Assembly: GCA_031771865.1 (NCBI GenBank)
Contig: JASISA010000019.1
Span: forward strand, 1,488,001 to 1,552,000
Length of the DNA stretch: 64,000 nucleotides
Direction of reading: 5' to 3'
Source of the DNA: Nothophaeocryptopus gaeumannii
Taxonomy: Eukaryota > Ascomycota > Dothideomycetes > Mycosphaerellales > Mycosphaerellaceae
Shown here one piece after another: positions 31,705 through 41,028 of this stretch. Below the pieces are notes generated by a model. The model was not told the DNA's origin, searched no databases, and saw only the letters and a list, made by a program, of their open reading frames with translations. The position numbers and the translations under genes are program-made. The stretch's first letter is position 1. Every line of letters starts with the position of its first letter.

Positions 31705-32931
31705 ATGGCAGACTACGGCAAAGTCCCCTCCAGCGTCAAGCTGAACCTGAAACCCTTCAAAGCCCACGCAGACCAGCAGAAGATCGACGACTTCAAGACT
31801 CTGCTGAAGCTATCGCCAGTTGCCCCTGCCAACTATGAGAATTCTCATAAGGATGCAGCTGGACAACGCCGATACGGAGTTCCACGAGACTGGATCCTCA
31901 ACGCAAAAGACCAATGGTTGAATAAGTTTGACTGGAGGAAACATGAAGACCATATCAATTCTTTCCCCAATTTCACGGCGGATGTCAAAGACGACGTGGG
32001 TCACGATTTGACGATTCATTTCGTGGCGCTGTTCTCTGAGAAGCCGGATGCGGTTCCTATTGCTCTGTATCACGGCTGGCCGGGCTCGTTCTTGGAATTC
32101 ATCCAAATCCTCGAATTGCTCAAGTCGAAGTACAAGCCTAGTGAACTGCCGTACCACGTTATTGTGCCTTCCATCCCGGGATATGCATACTCTTCTGGTC
32201 CGCCACTCGACTACGACTTCTCTCTGGAGAACGCTTCCGAAGCGCTGCATAATCTCATGGTTGGACTGTTCCCTGAGGCGGGATATTTGGCCCAGGGAGG
32301 CGATTTGGGATCTTTCATTTCGGGGTATCAGGGAGCTAAGAAGGACGCTTGCAAAGGTATCCATTTGAACTTCAGACCTATCGCTCGTCCTGAGAACGCG
32401 GATAGTCTCCCCATGAGCGATATCGAAAAAGCCGCCATGCCGCGCGGTCTCTGGTTCAGAGAAGTCGGCTCCGCATACTCGCTTGAACACGGAACACGCA
32501 CAGCGACCATCGGGCACGCCCTTTCCTCCTCTCCCGTGGCCTTGTTGTCTTGGATTGGAGAGAAGTTTCTCGAGTGGACCGACGAAGACCCACCCCTCGA
32601 CTTAATCCTCGAATCCATCACTCTCTACTGGCTCACTGACACTTTCCCCCGCTGCATCTACCCCTACCGCGGTCTCTCCGGCGGCGACGAACGCCCACGT
32701 ATCGCGAAGATCAATGGAAAGGGACGACCGAGGGACTGGGTGGAAAAGCCTTGTGGGTACAGTTTCTTCCCCAAGGAGTTGGTTCCGATGCCGGTTAGTT
32801 GGATCGCTACGAGTATCAACTTGGTCCACTCGAATGTGCATAGTAGTGGAGGGCATTTTGCTGCTATGGAGAAGCCGAAGGAGCTGTTGGAGGATATTGA
32901 AGGGTGGATCAACGTGGCTTGGAAGAAATAA
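31705..32931 (+). CDS. Microsomal-type epoxide hydrolase (alpha/beta hydrolase)
   Basis: A single exon of 408 residues from the ATG at 31705, which has a good context (CCAAAATGGC). An in-frame ATG at 31627 would add 26 Ser/Thr/Arg-rich residues, possibly an organelle leader, but it lies almost on the TATA box. The N-terminal EHN-type region (VKLNLKPFKAHADQQKIDDF) is typical of the microsomal class. HGWPGS (123-128) forms the oxyanion hole, D200 in GGDLGS is the nucleophile and H384 in GGHFAAME is the general base. Such enzymes open epoxides to vicinal diols in detoxification or secondary metabolism. No hydrophobic N-terminal anchor is visible, so it is probably soluble. Confidence 0.92.
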   Translation: MADYGKVPSSVKLNLKPFKAHADQQKIDDFKTLLKLSPVAPANYENSHKDAAGQRRYGVPRDWILNAKDQWLNKFDWRKHEDHINSFPNFTADVKDDVGHDLTIHFVALFSEKPDAVPIALYHGWPGSFLEFIQILELLKSKYKPSELPYHVIVPSIPGYAYSSGPPLDYDFSLENASEALHNLMVGLFPEAGYLAQGGDLGSFISGYQGAKKDACKGIHLNFRPIARPENADSLPMSDIEKAAMPRGLWFREVGSAYSLEHGTRTATIGHALSSSPVALLSWIGEKFLEWTDEDPPLDLILESITLYWLTDTFPRCIYPYRGLSGGDERPRIAKINGKGRPRDWVEKPCGYSFFPKELVPMPVSWIATSINLVHSNVHSSGGHFAAMEKPKELLEDIEGWINVAWKK

Positions 32932-32973
32932 ACAATGGAGTGACTGGGAACCTGGGAGGGAAGGTCTGGGGAG

Positions 32974-32996
32974 GATGATGATGATGATGCAGCAAT
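32974..32996. repeat. (GAT)n trinucleotide repeat
   Basis: A short run of GAT/GATGAT units in the 3' flank between two converging genes (epoxide hydrolase and AIG2-like). Confidence 0.6.
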
Positions 32997-33098
32997 GATG
33001 AGAATGAGGCTGAACTTGAGGTTGACACTGAGACTGTATCTTACCCAGGGGTAGAGACACGGCAGAATGAAACCACAAGCAGACAATCATGAACGCAT

Positions 33099-34181
33099 TC
33101 ACCATCCCGCAAACCCCTCCCTAATCCTCTCATACTGTATCCCTCCCGCCCCGCCATAAACTACCTCTCGTTCCTCCTCGCTCTCTTCATATTCAATCTC
33201 TCTCCCAATGAACCCGTCTTCGTCCTCGTCCCCCTTTCCACTGGGATCGATACGTAATGCCTCTCGAGGCTCGTACTTTGATGCCGTGTAATCTTCGATT
33301 GTCCACCCGGGGCATTTGGCATTGGGCTCATCAGAAGCCTCACAATCATCAAACCTCGTCTTTGCCCATGCGTGGGCTGAAATTGTTCGTCGTTCCAGGA
33401 TATATTGGTAGGTTGGAGCCTCGTCTTCTTCGGATCCATATTCTTTGACTACGTCTACTTTGGACTCGTGTGCTTTGGCCTCTGGGTTGAAATCGTCAAC
33501 TTCATCCTCGTTTTCTTCGATGTTCTGACCCTTGGCTTCCTCTTGTTTCGGAGCGGGCACGCGGACAGAGACTTCAATCTCAACCAGCACTTTCTTCCGT
33601 TTCGAAAAAGGTCGATAATGGCCGTGAATCAGGTCTCGTGTGTCTTTTCTTTGGCCGAAGATGATCATCCCTTGGACGTAGTCTGATGGGTTGGATGACT
33701 TTACTAGGCGAGGTAGAAGTGTGTCTGAGTCGATGTGTGCGTGATAGCCAGGGAGTAGGGCCGGGGTCATTTTGGGGATGAGGTCGTTTGCTGAGCCCTG
33801 GAAGAAAGAGTAAGTGGCTTGAGGAGAGATGAATGTGAGGAGAGAGAGTGAGATGCTCACTTTGTTGAAGAGATTGGCGAGTGAGCCGGGGAGCATCATC
33901 ACATCGTGAAGAAAAGTAGGCTTGTAGGCTTTCATATCGAGCTTCTGTCCTGGTTCCAATTCCTCTGTTGATACGCGGTTGAGTAGCGCTCGGGAGTAGG
34001 CAAAGGGGAGGGATCCTCTAGTGATTGTTGGGAGTGGGATGTGTAGAAGCCGCCGGAATTCACCTTCGTCGGATTGGTCTTCGTCGCTGGTGGTCATGGA
34101 GTTTGTCTCGCTTCTGGAAAGCTGCTCCACTCGTGGCAGCCTGGCTTTAACACCAAGCATGTACTTGTTTGCGCCTCCCAT
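33099..34181 (-). CDS. AIG2-like (gamma-glutamylcyclotransferase-fold) protein
   Basis: Two exons, 34181-33861 and 33797-33099, split by a 63-bp intron (GTGAGC..TTCCAG) that is itself open and in frame. I remove it because it interrupts LANLF-NK/GSANDLIPK, the start of the fold, and has perfect splice borders. The product is 339 residues. The start at 34181 is the first ATG; the longer frame begins at TTG. Residues around HDVMMLPGSLANLF, LLPGYHAHI and YVQGMIIFG match the spacing of AIG2/GGCT-like proteins. The C-terminal half (from about 185) is acidic and rich in E/D, ending YGGAGGIQYERIREGFAGW. Whether it has cyclotransferase activity is unknown. Confidence 0.65.
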   Translation of the reverse strand: MGGANKYMLGVKARLPRVEQLSRSETNSMTTSDEDQSDEGEFRRLLHIPLPTITRGSLPFAYSRALLNRVSTEELEPGQKLDMKAYKPTFLHDVMMLPGSLANLFNKVSISLSLLTFISPQATYSFFQGSANDLIPKMTPALLPGYHAHIDSDTLLPRLVKSSNPSDYVQGMIIFGQRKDTRDLIHGHYRPFSKRKKVLVEIEVSVRVPAPKQEEAKGQNIEENEDEVDDFNPEAKAHESKVDVVKEYGSEEDEAPTYQYILERRTISAHAWAKTRFDDCEASDEPNAKCPGWTIEDYTASKYEPREALRIDPSGKGDEDEDGFIGREIEYEESEEEREVVYGGAGGIQYERIREGFAGW

Positions 34182-35562
34182 GATTGATGTCGTTGTTCTC
34201 TCGGTGGCCAAGTTGTGGTAGGTGCAGTAGGTACGAGCGGCGCTGGAACTGGGTTTGTGTGGTTCACAAGACAGATCGGTGTGTAAATGTATACTCGCCT
34301 TTGAAAATTTATATGATGATCTTTCGCGAAAGAGTCAGACATATTGGCCTCGCAATGTCCAGCAATCACGAGCAAGAGTACGAAGCTTAAGCAGAATTGT
34401 GACACGAATATGAAGAAGTAGATGATGCTTCTTCAGTCTCTTGTCTCGAGGTCATCGCTGATGGACAGACGTCCCAACGCCGTTTCGAACTGATATTAGC
34501 ACACAAGTGATGTCGAGACCGACAAATGAAGCCAGCCCCGTCAGGACCGCCAAGTTGAACCATGTCCTTGCCGCAGTGAAGATTCATCTGCATGCGTTGT
34601 GGCCTTATGCGTCCGAGGATGGCCGAAAGAGGTGCCAATTGGATACCAGATTCGGATCATGGAAGTTGATATCGTGTTGGTGGATGGAGGTGTCACAGAA
34701 GCAGTTGGTCATTGCATTTTCGACTCACATGGCGCCTACGTCCGCCACTCACTGCTTCTCTCGTTGCGCATTTGATCACTCGCCTCGCCTCACTCTGCAT
34801 CATCCATCTGAACACTCCTCCACGTCGCACGGCTCCATTGCGATGGTTCCACAGCGACATTCAGACCCAGGTCATCGGCTTCGGACGGTCTCTACATATT
34901 CGTGGTATTGTACGTCGGATCTGCATATGCGTCTTTGAGTAGAAGTGAAGTCGTCATGTGAAGTATGGAGAGGCACAAGTCCGGCGATGTGGTTGCTATG
35001 TGAGAGAAGGCGCGGGCGCGGTTGCATGCCCGAATCCGATGCCGGGCCGGGATAGTTCTACGTGAGGCAGGTCCAGGTACATACAGTTGGCCTTTGGAGC
35101 AGGCACGCAGAGTGAAGCACGTGAATGTGCAGTCGTAGGTGAATGTTTGCGCGGTAGGCAGAAGTGAACGCGCGTGGATGATGTGCTTCACGAAGGTTCC
35201 ATGCGTGGCGGACTTAGAAAACAAATCGCAGTTCGAAACGTCGCCTTCGCTCTGCAACTCTCCTCTGTCATCATAGGCACGGAACCCCGAAGTCGATCCA
35301 CCCCAGCTCAGGTACCTTTGAGGACATCCGACCTTCAAATCATCTGCACAGAGCTACATCAACCTCATCCACCACCGCAACTACCATCACAATCCTTCTC
35401 TTCCATCACCCATAATAATATACCCGGCGCCAACAGTCGCTGCCTCGACGACACCACCACCACCGCCGCCGCCGCCGCTCGCTCGATCCGGAATTTGAGT
35501 TCTGTTGTCCGATAGCATCACAAGACAGCAACCCCCTACAACACATCCACACACCCGCCATC
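34182..35562. other. Divergent promoter region of the AIG2-like gene and CDC48
   Basis: About 1.4 kb. Close to CDC48, the 5' leader holds ACCACCACCACCACCGCCGCC at about 35451-35476, a CAC/CCG repeat. Frames in the region look random. I could not find a clear proteasome-associated control element in it. Confidence 0.4.
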
Positions 35563-38085
35563 ATGTCGGCCGAGCCAGAGCGCAGCCAAAACAAGGGCAA
35601 GGTCAAGCTCGACAATGACCCGTCTGGCAAAGAGCAGCGCGATGAGAATGAGACCGCCACTGCCATTCTCAAGAAGAAGAAGAAGCCCAACAGCTTGATC
35701 GTCACAGACGCCACCACAGATGACAACTCCATCCTGGCGCTGTCCAACAACACCATGGAGCAGCTTCAGCTGTTCCGCGGTGACACTGTGCTCGTCAAGG
35801 GCAAGAAGCGAAAGGATACTGTCCTCATCGTGCTCGCCGATGACGACCTCGATGATGGGTCAGCGCGCATGAACCGTGTCGTGAGACACAACCTCCGCGT
35901 CAAGCTCGGCGACGTCGTCACCGTCAACCCATGCCCTGACATCAAGTATGCGAAGCGTATCGCGGTGCTGCCCATGGCAGACACCATCGAGGGCCTCACT
36001 GGCTCTCTCTTCGATGTCTTCCTTGCACCATACTTCCGCGAAGCCTACCGTCCTCTACGACAAGGCGACCTCTTCACTTGTCGCGCCGCCATGCGTACCG
36101 TCGAGTTCAAGGTTGTCGAGATCGACCCGCCAGAGTACGGTATTGTGGCGCAAGATACAGTCATCCACTGCGAGGGCGAGCCCATCCAGCGTGAGGACGA
36201 GGAGGGTAACCTCAACGAGGTCGGCTACGACGACATTGGTGGCTGCCGCAAGCAGATGGCACAGGTCCGCGAATTGGTCGAGCTGCCACTGCGACATCCA
36301 CAGCTCTTCAAGTCCATCGGTATCAAGCCACCGCGTGGTATCCTGATGTATGGACCACCGGGTACTGGTAAGACGCTGATGGCGCGTGCTGTCGCCAACG
36401 AGACTGGCGCTTTCTTCTTCCTGATCAACGGTCCTGAAATTATGTCAAAGATGGCCGGTGAATCAGAGTCGAACCTGCGGAAAGCCTTTGAGGAGGCCGA
36501 GAAGAACAGCCCTGCCATCATCTTCATCGACGAGATCGATTCGATCGCACCCAAGCGTGAGAAGACCAACGGCGAGGTCGAGCGCCGTGTCGTTTCTCAG
36601 CTGCTCACACTCATGGACGGTATGAAGGCGCGCTCCAACGTGGTCGTCATGGCTGCCACCAATCGCCCCAACTCCATCGATCCCGCCCTTCGTCGATTCG
36701 GCCGCTTCGACCGCGAAGTCGACATCGGTATCCCAGACCCGACCGGCCGTCTTGAGATCCTGCAGATCCACACCAAAAACATGAAGCTCAGCGATGAAAT
36801 CGACCTTGAGCAGATTGCTGCTGAGACTCACGGGTACGTTGGTTCTGACATTGCTTCGCTCTGCTCCGAAGCCGCGATGCAACAGATCCGTGAGAAGATG
36901 GACTTGATCGATTTGGACGAGGACACCATCGACGCCGAGGTGCTCGACAGCCTTGGTGTCACTCAAGAGAACTTCCGCTTCGCTCTCGGCGTCAGCAACC
37001 CAAGCGCTCTTCGCGAAGTGGCCGTTGTTGAGGTGCCCAATGTGCGGTGGGAGGATATCGGAGGTCTTGAAGACGTCAAGCGCGAGCTCATTGAGAGCGT
37101 GCAATACCCCGTCGACCACCCCGAGAAGTTCCTCAAGTTCGGTCTCAGCCCGTCCCGTGGTGTGCTCTTCTATGGACCGCCAGGTACCGGTAAGACGCTT
37201 CTTGCCAAGGCAGTCGCCAACGAGTGCGCTGCCAACTTCATCTCCGTCAAGGGCCCAGAACTGCTCTCCATGTGGTTCGGTGAGTCCGAGAGCAACATCC
37301 GTGACATCTTCGACAAGGCTCGCGCAGCTGCTCCTTGCGTGGTCTTCCTGGACGAGTTGGACTCCATCGCCAAGTCCCGTGGCGGCTCCGGTGGCGACGC
37401 TGGCGGTGCTAGTGACCGCGTCGTAAACCAGCTTCTGACTGAGATGGACGGCATGACCAGCAAGAAGAACGTCTTCGTCATCGGCGCTACCAACCGACCA
37501 GAGCAGCTCGACAATGCTCTCTGCCGTCCCGGCCGTCTCGACACCCTCGTCTACGTACCACTTCCCGACCAGGCTGGCCGTGAGAGCATTCTCAAAGCTC
37601 AGCTCCGCAAGACCCCAGTCGCGCCCGACGTCGACCTCTCCTTCATTGCCCAGAAGACTCACGGCTTCTCCGGTGCGGATTTGGGCTTCATCACCCAGCG
37701 CGCTGTCAAGCTCGCCATCAAGGAGAGCATTGGGATTGCCATCGAGAAGGACAAGCAGCGCCAGGCTGAGGTTGGTGATGACACCAAGATGGAGGAGGAT
37801 GTCGAAGAGGAGGACCCAGTGCCAGAGCTCACCAAGAGGCACTTCGAAGAGGCAATGAGCATGGCTCGTCGCTCTGTCACGGATACTGAGATTCGGAGAT
37901 ACGAGGCTTTCGCCCAGAGCATGAAGAACAGCGCTGGTGGCAGTGCCTTCTTCCGCTTCCCGGAGGCCGGTGCCGATGGCGATGCTACACAGCAGCAGAA
38001 CGGTATGTCTACTTCAAGTGTGCTATCTAATGATTATTTGCTAACGAATCACGCAGGCGCCGGCGAAGAGGATCTCTACGACTAG
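35563..38085 (+). CDS. CDC48: AAA+ ATPase Cdc48 (p97/VCP)
   Basis: Exon 1 35563-38002 and a tiny exon 2 38057-38085, joined across a 54-bp intron, giving 822 residues. The N-domain (TMEQLQLFRGDTVLVKGKKR) is followed by two AAA modules. Each has a GPPGTGKT Walker A (about residues 264-271 and 540-547) and a Walker B of FIDEIDSIAPKR in D1 or FLDELDSIAKSR in D2. The last exon encodes the tail AGEEDLYD, the usual docking peptide for PUB/PUL cofactors. Cdc48 extracts ubiquitinated proteins from membranes, complexes and chromatin with Ufd1-Npl4 and other adaptors. The last intron is open and in frame, so retention would insert 18 residues but keep the tail. A 459-codon antisense frame at 36463-37842 is a shadow. 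Confidence 0.98.
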   Translation: MSAEPERSQNKGKVKLDNDPSGKEQRDENETATAILKKKKKPNSLIVTDATTDDNSILALSNNTMEQLQLFRGDTVLVKGKKRKDTVLIVLADDDLDDGSARMNRVVRHNLRVKLGDVVTVNPCPDIKYAKRIAVLPMADTIEGLTGSLFDVFLAPYFREAYRPLRQGDLFTCRAAMRTVEFKVVEIDPPEYGIVAQDTVIHCEGEPIQREDEEGNLNEVGYDDIGGCRKQMAQVRELVELPLRHPQLFKSIGIKPPRGILMYGPPGTGKTLMARAVANETGAFFFLINGPEIMSKMAGESESNLRKAFEEAEKNSPAIIFIDEIDSIAPKREKTNGEVERRVVSQLLTLMDGMKARSNVVVMAATNRPNSIDPALRRFGRFDREVDIGIPDPTGRLEILQIHTKNMKLSDEIDLEQIAAETHGYVGSDIASLCSEAAMQQIREKMDLIDLDEDTIDAEVLDSLGVTQENFRFALGVSNPSALREVAVVEVPNVRWEDIGGLEDVKRELIESVQYPVDHPEKFLKFGLSPSRGVLFYGPPGTGKTLLAKAVANECAANFISVKGPELLSMWFGESESNIRDIFDKARAAAPCVVFLDELDSIAKSRGGSGGDAGGASDRVVNQLLTEMDGMTSKKNVFVIGATNRPEQLDNALCRPGRLDTLVYVPLPDQAGRESILKAQLRKTPVAPDVDLSFIAQKTHGFSGADLGFITQRAVKLAIKESIGIAIEKDKQRQAEVGDDTKMEEDVEEEDPVPELTKRHFEEAMSMARRSVTDTEIRRYEAFAQSMKNSAGGSAFFRFPEAGADGDATQQQNGMSTSSVLSNDYLLTNHAGAGEEDLYD

Positions 38086-38846
38086 GAGCAGACGGTACCT
38101 ATGCGATGAGTACGAAGGGAACTTTGGTATGGGAAGGATCTTTCGGCTATGCTGCGCATTATCAGCGCGGCGAGTGGGTTGAAGGATCTTGCATGGATGG
38201 CGTTCACGTCTACTGATGATAGAATGTTTCAATAGCTTCGCTGCGCAGGCGATAACATGCAATTGCAATCAGAAGTTCAACATGATCGTATCAGTCAATA
38301 CTCTTTCCTTCAACACGTGACGTTCATTCTTCCTCCAAATCCGGCGATATTCGCGACATGTGGCCGTTTCATGAGGCGTTTCGACTCCACGTTGCGGCCA
38401 ATGCAGATCCCGGTCAAAGACACCATGCTTCACCGTCTTCTTGTTTCTTTGACACTCTTCTAACATGCTCACGACGTGGCAGCGTGTCTGATGCCTGCCT
38501 TTCAACAAGAAATACTCGAGAAGGCGCAATCTGATGTGGGACAAGAAGAGGCTTGTAGTCTCGGCTTGGACCTTCTTTATTTTGATACGCGTTTGCTGAA
38601 GGTCGTGCGAATTATATATGTGGCGCTTGGAGTGTTACGATAAGCTGAGAAAGAATCAAAACAGTTGAACTGAAAGAATAAGAAGAGGGAAGTGGAAGAT
38701 TTTGGACCTGAACTTGGACTTTGACGACTTTCCGGACATTTCTGGACAGGATACACGATCGTTCGAGAGCACGAGCAAATCCTCCGGTCCTTTGGCCAGC
38801 CATCTTGGACTATCAGGCACCTACTACCTGACTACTGGACCTCACC
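38086..38846. other. Intergenic region between CDC48 and the bestrophin-like gene
   Basis: About 760 bp between tandem genes. I see no gene, repeat or clear promoter element in it. Confidence 0.4.
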
Positions 38847-40140
38847 ATGGCTTCCAGTCTTGCAAACGGCCTCACAAATGGCATTCTCGGCCGCAGTCGA
38901 CCAACAAGACCCCAACATGAACGCACCTCAACATTTCCCTCCTACTACAGCACCAGAAAGAAACCTCGACGTTGGCCTTTGGTAGCTAGATTCATCAAGG
39001 GAGCCATACACATCGACATCGCCGTCCCTGTCGTCTTTCACGCTTGCTTCACGGCTGGCGTATGTTGGGTAGACCTCCGCATGGACGGCCACCTAGGGAT
39101 TCCGTCTACAGTTGTCCCAAGTTTGTCTATTGTGGTTGGTCTCATGCTAGTTTTCCGCAACTCGACGAGTTACGATCGATTCTGGCAGGGAAACCAATTA
39201 TTCACTACTGTCGAAACCAACATTCGAAACCTCACCCGCTCTTTCCTCGCGTGCAGCTACAAAGCCTCTGGCCCGGCTCCTACTGAAGCTGAGAGGGCTG
39301 ATACAGAGAGGACTGTGAGGATTCTTGTGGCTATGATTTTCGCGACGAAGAATCATTTACGTGCCGAGTGGGGTCAGACCTTGCCGCAGTTGTTGTTGCC
39401 TAGGACGGAGATTGACAGACATAGGAGGGAGAGTGTGAGTGTTTTCAAGCCGGAGTATGATGAGCTACTACCGGTAGGGATTCGAGGACATGAAGAGCAG
39501 GGTTTGGGACTGGTGCTTCAATTGAGTGCTGCTGTGGAGGGGTATATCAAAAGGGCGCATGATAGGGTAAGAAAGCTACTCAAGACTGGAAGGTATGTCA
39601 TGTCTGATGTGTGTATGCTAACCTTCTGCTTTACAGGGCTGGTTCCACTCCCCCCAAGCTTCACAAATGACCGTCCAACTCAACAATCTCGTCGCCGCAT
39701 ACGGAAGCATGGAGACCATCCACCTCACGCCTTTACCAGTCGCCTATCTAATCCACATGCGCCAAGTCCTCGCCCTCTTCTGCTGCGTCCTCTCCTTCGC
39801 CCTCGTCGAAGAAATGGGTTGGTGGAATATCCTCATGGTCAGCTTCATCTCCTTCACCTTATACGGCATCGAAGCCATTGGTGCCCAACTCGAAGACCCG
39901 TTTGGCTATGATAGGAATGATATTAAAGTTGATGCGATTGTGGAGGATTTGAGGGTGGAGACGACGGTGCTGCTGGAGAATTGGAGGAGAGGAGGGGATA
40001 TGTTTCCTTTACCGGGGGCGCCTGGTACGTTTGCTGCGAATGTGCAGCAATCGAATGGGATGGGAGGCGGGAGTCCGAGGTTGGGGGCGCAGAGGGGATC
40101 GGTGGCTTTTAATAATTCGACGTATCGAGATTCGCCGTAG
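38847..40140 (+). CDS. Bestrophin-like (UPF0187) membrane channel
   Basis: Two exons, 38847-39566 and 39637-40140, with a 70-bp intron, giving 407 residues. The joint reads AHDR then GWFHSPQAS. The layout (hydrophobic segments at 50-100, FRNSTSYDRFWQGNQLF, then LIHMRQVLALFCCVLSFALVEEMGWW and DPFGYDRNDIKVD) is that of the UPF0187/bestrophin family. These are pentameric chloride-type channels in bacteria, plants and fungi. YDRFW and the DPFG-x-x-xND motif are the most conserved parts. Subcellular location and ion are unknown. The last ~255 bp of the gene are duplicated directly behind the stop (40143-40399). Confidence 0.88.
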
Positions 40141-40142
40141 AC

Positions 40143-40399
40143 GCCCAACTCGAAGATCTGTTTGGGTATGGTAGAAATGATATTAAAGTTGATGCGATTG
40201 TGGAGGATTTGAGGGTGGAGACGACGGTGCTGCTGGAGAGTTGGAGGAGAGGGGGGGATATGTTTCATTTACCGGGGGCGCCGCATAGGTTTTCTGCGAG
40301 CGTGCAGCAATCGAATGGGATAGGAGGCGGGAGTCCGAGGTTGGCGGCGCAAAGGGCCTGGCGGCTTCTAGTAATCCGACGTAAAGAGATTCGCCGTAG
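40143..40399 (+). pseudogene. Tandem duplicate of the 3' end of the bestrophin-like gene
   Basis: This stretch repeats 39883-40140 with a period of 260 bp. The first copy reads GCCCAACTCGAAGACCCG and the second GCCCAACTCGAAGATCTG; long blocks such as GATGCGATTGTGGAGGATTT are identical. Divergence is clear at other sites (for example TTGGAGAG/TTGGAGAA and insertions near 40346). The duplicate has no start and is not part of the main gene's frame because the first copy keeps its stop. It may be transcribed as 3' UTR. Confidence 0.85.
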
Positions 40400-41028
40400 A
40401 AGGATGGGAAGGCTTATAGATTTCCTTTAGGTCTGTTATGAGAGCAAGAACATTAGAGCGGGAGAAAGGGAAAGAAGACTTGGGGGCGTGGCATTAGGCG
40501 CTTGGTTGCTGGCTTTCTTACAGTAATTAGCAGATCATTATCCACCAAATAATATCTGATTTAAATAGTATGGATCACAGATCAAATGAGGGCCTTAGAA
40601 CGGCCTGTCAATCTAGATCGAGTAGTCGTAAATGACTGATCAAGCAGCCATTATGATCTAGAAGTAGTCTTAGCGGCGGTCAAGTAAGTGAACAACCTCT
40701 TGGAGTCCTTTTCATTAGTCTTGTGTTGCTTGTGTATGAATTAGCTTTAATGGTATCGTTTCCCCTACGTTGCTCGTTTCCCTTACGTCAACGATAGCGA
40801 AGGTCCGCTTACTGATCGTTTTCCCTTAGTATTCCTTAGTTTTGTCCGCCTCCTTATACCTATAGTACTTCATTAGATCGTTTTAATCTAGATACTTACT
40901 AATCTAGATCACATGTAGTCCAGTTCAGATTAAAGACTCTGACTAGTCTGGTTTGTGTGATGCAGATCACTGCTTTCTCATCAGCTCATTTATGCCGCAT
41001 ACTCAAAATCTACAAGTGGAGAAACACG
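40400..41028. other. A/T-rich unassigned region
   Basis: About 630 bp between the bestrophin duplicate and the sedolisin 3' end. It is richer in A/T than the genes around it, with repeated TCTAGATC and AATCTAGAT words and pyrimidine-rich stretches (TTTCCCCTACG, TTTCCCTTACG). It could be an old decayed transposon, but I cannot assign a family. Confidence 0.35.

Noticed and set aside
36463..37842. 459-codon open frame antisense to CDC48
   Set aside because: It mirrors the strongly biased codons of CDC48 and has no domain or plausible start. Long antisense frames are expected opposite such genes.
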